Of a DNA stretch of 64,000 nucleotides, positions 16,943 to 25,828 are shown one piece after another; position 1 is the stretch's first letter, and each line of letters opens with the position of its first letter. The notes below the pieces were generated by a model. That model made no database searches. It was not told the origin of the DNA and was given only the letters and a program-made list of their open reading frames with translations. The stretch spans positions 1 through 64,000 of the forward strand of contig NZ_RFFG01000040.1 in NCBI RefSeq assembly GCF_003696215.1, in the 5' to 3' direction. The translations under genes and the position numbers were made by a program. The DNA is from Actinomadura harenae. Lineage in GTDB: Bacteria; Actinomycetota; Actinomycetes; Streptosporangiales; Streptosporangiaceae.

Positions 16943-18234
16943 CTGGCGGCCTTCTTGGCCGCCTCAACGGCCTTGGGCCACGCGTCCTCGGGCTTGACCT
17001 TGCCCTGGCCGACGGCGATCAGGACGTTCTCCACGGCCTGCCGGACGTCCTCGTTCTTCGGGCCGAGGAAGACCGGCCGCACCGAGGAGACCAGCTGCCC
17101 GAAGATCTTCCCGGTGGGCGCGCCGCTGAAGTAGTCGTTCGTCGCGCCGGAGACCGCCGGGTCCTGCTCGGCCTTGACGTTGGACGGGAAGGTGTCCTTG
17201 TCCTTGAACGCGCCGACCTGGCTCTGCGCGCCGGTCAGGTACTCCGCCAGCGCGGCGGCCTCCTTCTGGTGCCTGCTCTGCTTGGGCACGGAGAGCCAGG
17301 ACCCGCCCCAGTAGCCCGAGCCGCCGGGCGTGGTCGCGACGTCCCACTTGCCCTTGCCGAAGTCGCCGGAGAACTGCTTGATGCCGCCGAGCATCCAGGA
17401 CGGGCAGGGCACGGTCGCGAACGTGTCGCGCTTCAGCGCCGTCTGCCACGGCGGCGTGAAGATCGACATGTCGGCGGTCATCTTGTTCTGCTCGAACTTC
17501 AGCGTCGTGTCGAACGCCTGCTTGACGGCCGGGTTCGAGTCGAAGACGAGGTTGTTGCTCTTGTCGAAGAAGCTGTAGCCGGGGCCGCTGCCCGCGTCCT
17601 GCAGGACGGTCGCGCGCAGGACGGCGGTCGGGCCGTCCAGCCACTTGGTGCCGGAGAGCTTGCCCTGGAACCTCTGGCCGGTGGCGAAGAACTGGTCCCA
17701 GGTCGGCCAGAGCTTGCCGACCTCGTCGCGGTCGGTGGGCAGCCCGGCCTTCTTGAACAGGTCCTTGCGGTAGCACATGGCGAGCGGGCCGACGTCGGTG
17801 CCGAGCCCGACGAGCTGGCTGCCGTCCGGGCTGAGGCCGAGCTGCCACTTCCACGGCAGGAAGTCGCCCTGCATGGAGCGGGCGCCGAAGTCGAAGAGGT
17901 TCACGAACTTGGCGCGCTGCTGCATGTAGAGGGGCAGGATGCCCTCCTCCAGCGCGACCACGTCGCCCGCGCCGCTGCCGGTGGCGATCCACTGCTGGAG
18001 CCGCGGCTTGTAGTCGTCCAGCGACGACACCTTGCGCTGCTTGACCGTGACGCCGGGATGCGTCTGCTCGAAGCCCTTGTAGAGCGTCTCGTAGCCGAAC
18101 TCGCCGAACACGTCGACGGTCAGCGTGAAGTTCTTGTCGGACTTGGAGTCGCCTCCGCCTCCGCCACCGCATGCCGCCGCGAGCACGCCGGCCGCCGCCA
18201 GCACGGTCACGGCCCTCAGCCGGTTAGCCCTCAT
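16939..18234 (-). CDS. cebE: Extracellular sugar-binding lipoprotein, CebE-like
   Basis: 431 residues. Signal peptide MRANRLRAVTVLAAAGVL with lipobox LAAAC followed by a Gly-rich stretch; the Cys is lipidated and anchors the protein outside the membrane. The body is a family 1 solute-binding protein (DVFGEFGYETLYKGFEQTHP, GDVVALEEGILPLYMQQRA). ATG 18234 has GAGGGA upstream. The CebR-type palindrome sits 34 bp before the start. First gene of the operon with cebF, cebG, bglC and cebR. The substrate is inferred to be cellobiose/cellotriose from the GH1 neighbour and operator. Confidence 0.9.
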   Translation of the reverse strand: MRANRLRAVTVLAAAGVLAAACGGGGGGDSKSDKNFTLTVDVFGEFGYETLYKGFEQTHPGVTVKQRKVSSLDDYKPRLQQWIATGSGAGDVVALEEGILPLYMQQRAKFVNLFDFGARSMQGDFLPWKWQLGLSPDGSQLVGLGTDVGPLAMCYRKDLFKKAGLPTDRDEVGKLWPTWDQFFATGQRFQGKLSGTKWLDGPTAVLRATVLQDAGSGPGYSFFDKSNNLVFDSNPAVKQAFDTTLKFEQNKMTADMSIFTPPWQTALKRDTFATVPCPSWMLGGIKQFSGDFGKGKWDVATTPGGSGYWGGSWLSVPKQSRHQKEAAALAEYLTGAQSQVGAFKDKDTFPSNVKAEQDPAVSGATNDYFSGAPTGKIFGQLVSSVRPVFLGPKNEDVRQAVENVLIAVGQGKVKPEDAWPKAVEAAKKAAR

Positions 18235-18267
18235 CGTGGTCCCTCTCGTCCGTTGGGGGGTGGGAGT

Positions 18268-18283
18268 GTGGGAGCGCTCCCAC
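18268..18283. promoter_or_regulatory. CebR operator
   Basis: Perfect palindrome GTGGGAGCGCTCCCAC, containing the established Streptomyces CebR box TGGGAGCGCTCCCA. It lies 34 bp upstream of the cebE-like start, where bound repressor would block transcription of the operon. Confidence 0.92.
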
Positions 18284-18344
18284 GAAGGAAAGAGCGTGAC
18301 CCGGCTCACTGTCAATCCTCCGCAATCCAACCGTTATCAACGAG

Positions 18345-18374
18345 AACGCCCCGATCACTCCTGATCGGGGCGTT
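18345..18374 (-). terminator. Terminator downstream of malR
   Basis: Perfect 13-bp stem AACGCCCCGATCA / TGATCGGGGCGTT with a 4-nt loop, beginning 18 bp past the malR stop on the minus strand. It separates malR from the cebE promoter. Confidence 0.8.
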
Positions 18375-18391
18375 CGACGGGCTTCGTCCGG

Positions 18392-19447
18392 CTAGTTGAC
18401 GAGGTGCTCCGGAGCGATGGCGGGCGGCGCGGCCGGGACCGGTGCGGGCGCCGTCGACCGGCGGACGACCAGCTCAGGACGGTAGAGCAGCTCGGTCCGC
18501 GGCGGACGGCCGCCCCCGACCTCCTCCAGCACCGTGCTCACCGCGGCGAGCGCCATCTCCCGCACCGACTGCCGGATCGTGGTGAGCGGCGGATCCAGGT
18601 ACGCGGTGAGCGGTGAGTCGTCGAAGCCGACGACCGACACGTCCTCCGGCACCCGCAGCCCCCGCTGCCGCGCGGCCCGGATCGCGCCGAGCGCCATGAT
18701 GTCGTTCCCGCAGCAGATCGCCGTGCAGCCGCGGTCGAGCAGCTTCTGCGCGGCGGCGTGCCCGCCCTCGACCGTGTACATCGTGTTCACGACGAGGCCC
18801 GCGACGTCCGCGGACGGCCCGAGCAGCGCCGCGAGCCCGCGCCGGAACCCCTCGGTCTTGCGCCGGGTCGGGACGTACACGTCCTGCCCGATCGCCAGCC
18901 CGATCCGCCGGTGCCCGAGCGAGCCCAGGTGCGCGACGGCCGCCTCCAGCGACGCGACGTCGTCGTTGGAGACGAACGGCGCGTCGATGTCCGGACGGTA
19001 GCCGTTGACCAGCACGATCGGCAGGCCCTGCTCGGTCAGCCGCGCGTACCGGGCCCGGTCGGAGTTGGCGTTGGCGTGCAGGCCGTTGACGAAGATGACG
19101 CCCGCGACGCCGCGTTCCAGCAGCATCTCGAGATAGTCGTCCTCGGCCACGCCGCCGGGCGTCTGCGAGCAGAGCACCGCCATGTAGCCGTGCCGGGCGA
19201 GCGCGCTCTCGATCACCTCGGCGAACGCCGGGAAGATCGGGTTGGTCAGCTCCGGGATGATCAGGCCGATCAGCCCGGCGCGCTGCTGCCGCAGCCGTGC
19301 CGGACGCTCGTACCCGAGCACGTCCAGCGCGGCGAGCACCCCCTGCCGGGTCGTCGCCGACACCCCGGGGCGCCCGTTGAGGACGCGGCTGACCGTCGCC
19401 TCGCTGACCCCCGCATGCTCGGCGATATCGGCCAGGCGCGTCGTCAT
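18392..19447 (-). CDS. malR: LacI family repressor, MalR-like
   Basis: 351 residues. The DNA-binding domain MTTRLADIAEHAGVSEATVS and hinge QGVLAALDVLGYERPARLRQ closely resemble Streptomyces MalR, and the ligand domain follows (GLIGLIIPELTNPIFPAFAE; VVGFDDSPLTAYLDPPLTTI). GGAGGG precedes the ATG. It is co-directional with the malEFG-GH13 operon but is separated from it by a TnpB element on the opposite strand. It probably represses that operon, with maltose or maltodextrin as inducer. Confidence 0.86.
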   Translation of the reverse strand: MTTRLADIAEHAGVSEATVSRVLNGRPGVSATTRQGVLAALDVLGYERPARLRQQRAGLIGLIIPELTNPIFPAFAEVIESALARHGYMAVLCSQTPGGVAEDDYLEMLLERGVAGVIFVNGLHANANSDRARYARLTEQGLPIVLVNGYRPDIDAPFVSNDDVASLEAAVAHLGSLGHRRIGLAIGQDVYVPTRRKTEGFRRGLAALLGPSADVAGLVVNTMYTVEGGHAAAQKLLDRGCTAICCGNDIMALGAIRAARQRGLRVPEDVSVVGFDDSPLTAYLDPPLTTIRQSVREMALAAVSTVLEEVGGGRPPRTELLYRPELVVRRSTAPAPVPAAPPAIAPEHLVN

Positions 19448-19623
19448 AGGTTCCCTCCGTGGATACTCCGCGCTCTGGGGCGGAGAGGAAACGGGCCGCT
19501 GCGGTGCAGGACAGAGAGCGGAGTCTCATCCTGAAGGCAGAAGACCGTGCTCTGGGTTGCGGCGTTGGCCGCCCTCTGCGGTCCGGTCATGGGTACCTTG
19601 TGAAGGTGGCTGGGGAGGCATGC

Positions 19624-20808
19624 GTGAAGCGGGCGTTCAAGTACCGTTTCTATCCGAGTGACGCGCAGGTGACCGAGCTGGCCCGCACGTTCGGCTGTGT
19701 GCGGAAGGTCTACAACCTGGCGCTCGTGGCCCGCACGCAGGCGTGGCGGGAGCGGCGCGAGCGGGTCGACTACAACCAGACCTCGGCCATGCTCACCGCA
19801 TGGAAGAGGACCGAGGAACTGGCCTATCTCAACCAGGTTTCGTCCGTGCCGCTCCAGCAGGCACTTCGGCATCTCCAGGTGGCGTTCACCAACTTCTTCG
19901 CCAAGCGGGCCAAGTACCCGCGCTTGAAGTCCAAGAAGAAGTCCCGCAAGTCCGCCGAGTACACCGCCAGCGGTTTCCGGTTCCGTGAGGGGGCGTTGAC
20001 ACTGGCGAAGATGTCCGAGCCGTTGGACATCGTATGGTCGCGGCCCCTGCCCGTGGACGCCAGGCCGTCCACGGTGACCGTCTCCCAGGACGCGGCGGGA
20101 CGCTGGTTCGTGTCGCTCCTGGTGGAGGACCCAGACGTCACGTCGCTGTCGTGCGCGGATACGGCGGTTGGCATTGATGTGGGTCTGGACTATCTGCTGA
20201 CGTTGTCGACAGGAGAGAAGATCGCCAACCCCCGGTACGAGCGCAGGGACCGCGCCCGGCTCGCTCGCGCCCAGCGGCGCCTGTCCCGCAAGGCCAGGGG
20301 CGATGGTGCGAACCGGGCCAAGGCCCGCCACAAGGTCGCCAAGATCCATGCCCGGATCGTCGACCGGCGCCGGGACCACCTGCACAAGGTGACCACCCGA
20401 CTCGTTCGTGAGAACCAAACGATCGTGATCGAGGACCTTGCCGTCCGTAATCTGGTCAGGAACCGGAAGCTGGCCCGCGCCGTCTCGGATGCGGCGTGGG
20501 CGACATTCCGGGGCATGTTGGAGTACAAGGCCGCCTGGTACGGCCGCGAGGTGATCGCGGTCGACCGCTTTTTTCCCTCCTCCAAGTTGTGCTCCACCTG
20601 CGGTGCTCTCGCCGAGGCGATGCCGCTGCACGTCCGTACCTGGACATGCGACTGCGGCACCACCCATGACCGTGACGTGAACGCCGCACGCAACCTTCTG
20701 GCCGCCGGACGGGCGGTGTCGGCCTGCGGAGCCGGTGTAAGACCTCAACGGAGAACTCCGGGCGGGCGGTCGGCGGGGAAACAGGAAGCCTCACAGCGCG
20801 AGCGGTGA
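19624..20808 (+). CDS. tnpB: TnpB (IS200/IS605 OrfB) RNA-guided nuclease
   Basis: 394 residues from GTG 19624 (GGGGAGG 6 nt upstream), beginning VKRAFKYRFYPSDAQVTELA, the standard TnpB start. RuvC catalytic residues are Asp in GIDVGLDYLL (about 184), Glu in VIEDLAVRNL (about 269) and Asp in HDRDVNAARN (about 350). The zinc finger is CSTCG with CDCG (about 323-344). All key residues are intact, so it should be active. No tnpA gene accompanies it, so the element depends on a transposase elsewhere. The plus strand opposes all its neighbours, consistent with insertion between malR and the GH13 gene. Confidence 0.93.
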   Translation: MKRAFKYRFYPSDAQVTELARTFGCVRKVYNLALVARTQAWRERRERVDYNQTSAMLTAWKRTEELAYLNQVSSVPLQQALRHLQVAFTNFFAKRAKYPRLKSKKKSRKSAEYTASGFRFREGALTLAKMSEPLDIVWSRPLPVDARPSTVTVSQDAAGRWFVSLLVEDPDVTSLSCADTAVGIDVGLDYLLTLSTGEKIANPRYERRDRARLARAQRRLSRKARGDGANRAKARHKVAKIHARIVDRRRDHLHKVTTRLVRENQTIVIEDLAVRNLVRNRKLARAVSDAAWATFRGMLEYKAAWYGREVIAVDRFFPSSKLCSTCGALAEAMPLHVRTWTCDCGTTHDRDVNAARNLLAAGRAVSACGAGVRPQRRTPGGRSAGKQEASQRER

Positions 20809-20840
20809 GACCCTCCCCCCGTCAGGGGGGAGAGCGTCAA
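20809..20840 (+). mobile_element. Right end of the TnpB element / omega-RNA scaffold 3' end
   Basis: Directly after the tnpB stop lies the hairpin CTCCCCCC-GTCA-GGGGGGAG (20813-20832), then AGCGTCAA. Subterminal hairpins followed by a GTCAA-type end are typical of IS200/IS605 right ends, and the omega-RNA guide starts just past that end. The left end could not be placed; it lies between about 19450 and 19620. Confidence 0.6.
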
Positions 20841-20850
20841 AGTCACGAAC

Positions 20851-22437
20851 CTATCTCCACCACACGGTGGTGTCGGGCGGGAGGACGAGGGTGCCGTCGG
20901 GTTCGAGGTCCGCGGGGGTGCTGGACAGGAGGATCTCGCGGGCCGCGGCGGGGACGCGGGCCGGTTCGCCGCCGGTGTTGACGGCGCAGCCCAAGGCGTC
21001 GCCTTGCTCCGTGCCGCGGACGAAGGCGAGGGTGCCGTCCGGGGTGTCGAGCCAGGTCAGAGAGCCGTCGCCGAGCGCCGGTTCGGTGTGGCGGATCCGC
21101 AGGGCGGCCTTGTACAGGGCGAGGGTCGAGTCCGGGTCGGCGTCCTCGGCGGCGACGGTCAGGGCGCGCCAGTCCGCCGGCATCGGCAGCCACGTGGACG
21201 AACCGGATGTGAACCCGAACGGGGGCTCGTCGCCGCTCCACGGGATCGGCACCCGGCAGCCGTCGCGGCCCGCGTCCTCGCCGCGTCCGGCCTGCGGGTC
21301 CTTGCGGAACTCGGCGGGCAGGTCGAGCACCTCGGGCAGGCCGAGCTCCTCGCCCTGGTAGACGTAGGCGGAGCCGGGGAGGGCGAGGGTGAGGAGCGCG
21401 GCGGCGCGGGCGCGGCGCAGGCCGGTCTCGCCGCCGCCGAACCGGGTGACGTGCCGCTTGACGTCGTGGTTCGACAGGACCCAGGTCGCGGGCGCGGTCC
21501 CGGCGGCGTGGAGCGTCGCGTCGACGACGTCGCGGAGCTTCGCCGCGTCCCACGGCGAGCCGAGGTAGTGGAAGTTGAACGCCTGGTGCAGCTCGTCCGG
21601 GCGGGTGTAGCGGGCCAGGCGCGCGGTGTCGGGCGCCCACGCCTCGGCGACGCCGATCCGCTCGCCCGGGTAGGAGTCGAGCAGCTTGCGCCACGCGCGG
21701 TGGATCTCGTGGACGCCGTCCTGGTCGAAGTAGGGCAGGACGTCGGTGCCGAGCATCCGGGACTGGCCCGTGCGGCCGACGTCGGGGAGCCCGGCGGCCT
21801 TGACCATGCCGTGCGCGACGTCGATCCGGAAGCCGTCCACGCCGAGGTCGAGCCAGAACCGCAGGATGCCCTCGAACTCGGCGCGGACACCGGGGTTCTC
21901 CCAGTTCAGGTCGGGCTGCTCGGGCGCGAACAGGTGCAGGTACCACTGGCCGTCGGGCAGCCGCGTCCAGGCCGGGCCGCCGAAGACCGACTCCCAGTCG
22001 TTGGGGGGCTCGGCGCCGTCCTCGCCGCGTCCGTCGCGGAAGAGGTACCGTTCGCGCTCGGGTGAGCCGGGCGCGGCGGTGCGGGCGGCCTCGAACCACG
22101 CGTGCCGGTCGGACGTGTGGTTCGGCACGACGTCCACGATGACGCGCAGGTCGAGGGCGTGCGCGTCATCGATGAGGGCGCGCGCGTCGTCCAGGGTGCC
22201 GAACAGCGGGTCGACGTCGCGGTAGTCGGCGACGTCGTAGCCGAAGTCGGCCATCGGGGAGACGTAGAACGGGGTGACCCACAGCGCGTCGACGCCCAGG
22301 TCGGCCAGGTACGGCAGCCGGGAGCGGATGCCCGCCAGGTCGCCGATGCCGTCGCCGTTCGCGTCCGCGAAGCTGCGCACGTACACCTGGTAGATCACCG
22401 CGTCCCGCCACCAGGCGGTGGCCGGCGAGTCGGTCAT
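20851..22437 (-). CDS. GH13 family alpha-glucosidase
   Basis: 528 residues, GH13 oligo-1,6/alpha-glucosidase type. Conserved regions: DVVPNHTS, nucleophile Asp in GFRIDVAHGMVK (about 205), acid/base Glu in GVAEAWAP (about 262), transition-state Asp in LSNHDVKRHV (about 325). There is no signal peptide, so it hydrolyses imported maltodextrins or isomalto-oligosaccharides in the cytoplasm. Last gene of the importer operon. The exact linkage specificity is not readable by eye. Confidence 0.93.
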   Translation of the reverse strand: MTDSPATAWWRDAVIYQVYVRSFADANGDGIGDLAGIRSRLPYLADLGVDALWVTPFYVSPMADFGYDVADYRDVDPLFGTLDDARALIDDAHALDLRVIVDVVPNHTSDRHAWFEAARTAAPGSPERERYLFRDGRGEDGAEPPNDWESVFGGPAWTRLPDGQWYLHLFAPEQPDLNWENPGVRAEFEGILRFWLDLGVDGFRIDVAHGMVKAAGLPDVGRTGQSRMLGTDVLPYFDQDGVHEIHRAWRKLLDSYPGERIGVAEAWAPDTARLARYTRPDELHQAFNFHYLGSPWDAAKLRDVVDATLHAAGTAPATWVLSNHDVKRHVTRFGGGETGLRRARAAALLTLALPGSAYVYQGEELGLPEVLDLPAEFRKDPQAGRGEDAGRDGCRVPIPWSGDEPPFGFTSGSSTWLPMPADWRALTVAAEDADPDSTLALYKAALRIRHTEPALGDGSLTWLDTPDGTLAFVRGTEQGDALGCAVNTGGEPARVPAAAREILLSSTPADLEPDGTLVLPPDTTVWWR

Positions 22438-22451
22438 GGTTTCCTCTCGGG

Positions 22452-23267
22452 TCACTTGACGCCGCCGGCCGTGAGGCCCGCGACGATCCTGCGCTGGAAG
22501 ACGAGGACGACGACGATGAGCGGGACGGTCACGATCACGCCCGCCGCCATCTGGGTGCCGAACGGCTGGTCCATCCCGGACACGCCGGTGAACTTGGAGA
22601 TCGCGACCGTCGCGGTCTGCATCTCCTTGCGGTTGACCATGGACAGCGCGATGAGGAACTCGTTCCACGCCGCGATGAAGGTCAGGATGGCCGTGGTGAA
22701 CACGCCGGGCGCGGCGAGCGGGACGATGATCTTCCGGAAGGCCTGGCCGCGGGTGCAGCCGTCCACCATCGCGGCCTGTTCCAGCTCGAACGGCAGCTGC
22801 CGGAAGAACGCGGTCAGCAGCCACACCGACAGCGGCAGCGCGAAGCCGAGGCTCGGCACGATCATCGCCTGGTAGGTGTTGATCCAGTGGATGTCGGTGA
22901 ACAGCTTCAGCAGCGGGACGAGCTGGGACACGCCCGGGAACATCGTCGTCGCGATGACCAGGCCCAGCACGGCGTTCTTGAACCGGAAGTCCAGCCGGGC
23001 CAGCGCGTAGGCGGTGAACACGCCGACGACCAGGGTGAACGCCGTGGTGATCCCGGCGACGACGACGCTGTTCAGCAGCGCCCGGCCGAAGTCGTTGTGC
23101 CCGCCGAACACGGCGCGGAAGTTCTCGGTCGAGACGGGCGACGGCACGGGCCCGTTGTCGAACTGGTCCTGGGGACGGCGGAGCGCCGAGACGACCATCC
23201 AGTAGAACGGTGCCAGGCAGTAGACCGCGACGGCCGCGAGGCCCAGGTAGGAGAGCGCGCGCTTCAC
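22452..23267 (-). CDS. malG: Maltose-type ABC transporter permease MalG
   Basis: 271 residues from a GTG overlapping the MalF stop (GTGA). The usual six membrane helices start YLGLAAVAVYCLAPFYWMVV. EAA loop ELEQAAMVDGCTRGQAFRKI near 180. Inner-membrane component of the importer; pairs with MalF and needs an ATPase encoded elsewhere. Confidence 0.92.
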   Translation of the reverse strand: MKRALSYLGLAAVAVYCLAPFYWMVVSALRRPQDQFDNGPVPSPVSTENFRAVFGGHNDFGRALLNSVVVAGITTAFTLVVGVFTAYALARLDFRFKNAVLGLVIATTMFPGVSQLVPLLKLFTDIHWINTYQAMIVPSLGFALPLSVWLLTAFFRQLPFELEQAAMVDGCTRGQAFRKIIVPLAAPGVFTTAILTFIAAWNEFLIALSMVNRKEMQTATVAISKFTGVSGMDQPFGTQMAAGVIVTVPLIVVVLVFQRRIVAGLTAGGVK

Positions 23268-24313
23268 CGCTTGGCCGCCTTTCGTGCCCCGCGCGCCTGT
23301 TCGCGCGCCTGCCGGGCCTCGCCGATGATGTCGGCGCCGAGGAGCTTGACGAACAGGTAGGCGATCAGCGCGATGTAGGCGAACAGGAGCGTCGCGTACG
23401 CCGCGGCCGAGCCGTACCGCAGGTTCGTCGCCTCGAACCAGGCGAGCATGGTCAGGGTCTCGACGGACTTCTGGTTGACGCCGATGAGGACGGCCGGCAG
23501 GTCGAACATGCGCAGCACGTCCAGCATGCGGAACAGGATCGCGACCAGCAGGGCGGGCCTGATCAGCGGCAGCGTCACGAACGCGAACCGCTGGAGGGTG
23601 CTCGCGCCGTCCACCTTCGCGGCCTCGTGCACCTCGCGCGGGATCATCTGGAGCCCGGCGAGCACGAGCAGGCCGATGAACGGAGACGTCTTCCACACCT
23701 CGGCGATGATCACCGCGAGCTTGGCCGGGAAGCCGTCGGCCGTCCACAGGACCTGGTGGCCGAGGACGGCGTTGGCCGCGCCGTCCGCCTGGAAGATCCA
23801 CCGCCAGAGCAGGCCGGAGATCGCGGTCGGGATCGCCCACGGGACCAGGATGCTGGCCCGCACGACCGACCGTCCGCGGAACGCCTGCTGCATGATCAGC
23901 GCCATCCCGACGCCGATCACCGTCTCCAGCGTCACCGTAGTCAGGGTGAAGAACGTGGTGTTGGTGAAGGCGTTCCAGAACGCGTCGGCGCGGTCGCCCT
24001 GGAAGATGGACGTGTAGTTGTCCAGCCCCACGAACTTGTTGCCCTGGACGACGAAGCCGTCCGCGTCGAGGCCGCTGCCGCGCGTGTACAGCGACTCGCG
24101 CAGTCCGGCGACCACCGGGTATCCGACGACCATGGCCAGGACGAGCAGGGTGGGGGAGAGCAGCAGGGCGGCCATCCGCCGCTCCCCGCGCCGGCCGCCG
24201 GAGCGGCGCGGGCGCGGGGAGCGGGCGGTGGCGCGCCGCGAGACCCCGGTCACCTCAGAGCCCACATCGGGACTCGCCTCGGTGTTCACCTCGGTGCTCA
24301 CGGAGCGGCTCAC
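23264..24313 (-). CDS. malF: Maltose-type ABC transporter permease MalF
   Basis: 349 residues with a 45-residue basic N-terminus, then helices beginning MAALLLSPTLLVLAMVVGYP. EAA motif EVHEAAKVDGASTLQRFAFV near 240. The GTG start overlaps the SBP stop. The C-terminal tail is charged (RQAREQARGARKAAKR). Confidence 0.92.
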   Translation of the reverse strand: MSRSVSTEVNTEASPDVGSEVTGVSRRATARSPRPRRSGGRRGERRMAALLLSPTLLVLAMVVGYPVVAGLRESLYTRGSGLDADGFVVQGNKFVGLDNYTSIFQGDRADAFWNAFTNTTFFTLTTVTLETVIGVGMALIMQQAFRGRSVVRASILVPWAIPTAISGLLWRWIFQADGAANAVLGHQVLWTADGFPAKLAVIIAEVWKTSPFIGLLVLAGLQMIPREVHEAAKVDGASTLQRFAFVTLPLIRPALLVAILFRMLDVLRMFDLPAVLIGVNQKSVETLTMLAWFEATNLRYGSAAAYATLLFAYIALIAYLFVKLLGADIIGEARQAREQARGARKAAKR

Positions 24314-25611
24314 TGCCCCGCGGTCAGCGCGGTCAGCTTGCCCTGGAGGTCGGCGAGCGCCTGGTCGACGGGCTTGCCGCCGTTGACCGCGTCGTACACC
24401 GAGCCCTGGATCGCGGCGGTGACGTCGCCGTACTTGACGACGACCGGGCGCGGCTTGGCGGTGGTGATGGCCTGCTTCAGGACGGGCAGGTACGGGTACT
24501 TCTTGGCCAGCTCCGGGTCGTCGTACAGGGACGCGACGGTCGGGGCCTGCGAGGTGGCGAGCAGGTTCGCGCGCTGCGCGGGCTCACCGGTGAGGTACTT
24601 GATGAAGTCGAACGCGGTGGCCTTGTTCTTGGCGAACGCGGAGATCGCCAGGTTGTGGCCGCCGAGGTTGGCGACGCCCGGGCCGTTCTGGCCGGGCAGC
24701 GGCGCGACGGCGAATTTGCCCGCGACCTTGGACGAGCCGTCGGTCTGGTCGGCCATCGCGTACTGGTACGGCCACTGCCGCTGGAACAGCAGCTTGCCGC
24801 CCTGGAAGTAGCGGCGTCCGCCCTCGGTGTCGAGGGTGACGGCCTCCTTCGGCATGCGGTCCTTGCGGGCCCCGGCGAGGAACTCGATGCCGGCCTTGAC
24901 CTGCGGCGTGTTCACGGTCGGCTTGCCGGACGCGTCGAGGATCGAGCCGCCCTGGGCCTCGATCGCCTCGACGGCGCTGATGGTGAGGCTCTCGGTCTTG
25001 TTGACCTCGGTGAAGTAGCAGTCGACGCCCTTGCCCTTGGGCAGCGCCTTCACCTTGTCGCAGTCGGCCCACATCTCGGCGTAGGTCTTCGGCGGGGAGC
25101 TGATGCCGGCCTTGTCGAGCAGGTCCTTGCGGTAGTAGAGCATCCCGGCGTCGGAGGTGGACGGGACGGCGTAGAGCTTGTCGCGGTACTGCCCGGTGGT
25201 GACGGTCGCGGGCAGCATCTTCGACAGGTCGATCTGGTCCTTGGGCAGCGGCGTCAGCCAGCGGTTCGCGGCGAACTCGGCGGTCCAGACGACGTCGAGG
25301 TTGAGGATGCCGTACGCGTCGGACTTGGTCTGCGCGTTCTGGATCATCTGCTGGCGCTGGTCGTTCGGCTCGTCCGGAAGCTCGACGACGCGGACCTGCT
25401 CCTGGGGGTGCTGCGCGTTCCAGCCGTCGATCTGCTTCTGCATGTTGCCCGACCGGTCCTTGCCGGTGACGAACGTGACCGGGCCGCGTCCGTCGAGCGC
25501 TCCCGCGGACGACGCGGAGCCCGTGTCCTTCTTGTCGCCGCCTCCGCCGCAAGCCGTCAGCGCCGCGAGCGCGAGACAGGTCAGCGCTCCGGCCGTGGTC
25601 GTACGCCGCAT
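24310..25611 (-). CDS. malE: Extracellular maltose/alpha-glucoside-binding lipoprotein MalE-like
   Basis: 433 residues. Signal peptide MRRTTTAGALTCLALAAL with lipobox LTAC then GGGGDKKD. Family 1 solute-binding protein (TFVTGKDRSGNMQKQIDGWN, TSDAGMLYYRKDLLDKAGI). ATG 25611 has AAGGAGG 7 nt upstream. First gene of the mal-type operon. A MalR-like imperfect palindrome lies 112 bp upstream. Alpha-glucoside as substrate is inferred from the GH13 partner and MalR. Confidence 0.9.
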   Translation of the reverse strand: MRRTTTAGALTCLALAALTACGGGGDKKDTGSASSAGALDGRGPVTFVTGKDRSGNMQKQIDGWNAQHPQEQVRVVELPDEPNDQRQQMIQNAQTKSDAYGILNLDVVWTAEFAANRWLTPLPKDQIDLSKMLPATVTTGQYRDKLYAVPSTSDAGMLYYRKDLLDKAGISSPPKTYAEMWADCDKVKALPKGKGVDCYFTEVNKTESLTISAVEAIEAQGGSILDASGKPTVNTPQVKAGIEFLAGARKDRMPKEAVTLDTEGGRRYFQGGKLLFQRQWPYQYAMADQTDGSSKVAGKFAVAPLPGQNGPGVANLGGHNLAISAFAKNKATAFDFIKYLTGEPAQRANLLATSQAPTVASLYDDPELAKKYPYLPVLKQAITTAKPRPVVVKYGDVTAAIQGSVYDAVNGGKPVDQALADLQGKLTALTAGQ

Positions 25612-25722
25612 GGGGGGTCCTCCTTCATGAAACGGGATGACGTGGAGTGCAACCCGTTTCACCTGTTCCTCGTGGGGGTGGTGCGGCGAAGGTAGCAACG
25701 GGCCGCAAGGAACGTAAAGGTC

Positions 25723-25741
25723 TTGCAGAAAGTTTCCGCAA
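25723..25741. promoter_or_regulatory. Candidate MalR operator upstream of malE
   Basis: Imperfect 19-bp palindrome TTGCAGAAAGTTTCCGCAA (one mismatched pair). LacI-type maltose regulators of actinomycetes bind TTGC...GCAA half-sites in this position. The assignment rests on symmetry and context. Confidence 0.6.
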
Positions 25742-25828
25742 CCCGACAATCGGGTCGACGAAGGGCGAACAGGTGCGGGACTCTGCCGGGATGACCTCAC
25801 CCGGCGGCGCCCCTCCGACGAGTGGTTC

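Noticed and set aside
18268..18283. CebR box as a site for the MalR-like protein
   Set aside because: It matches the known CebR consensus exactly and lies at cebE; the malE promoter has a different palindrome.
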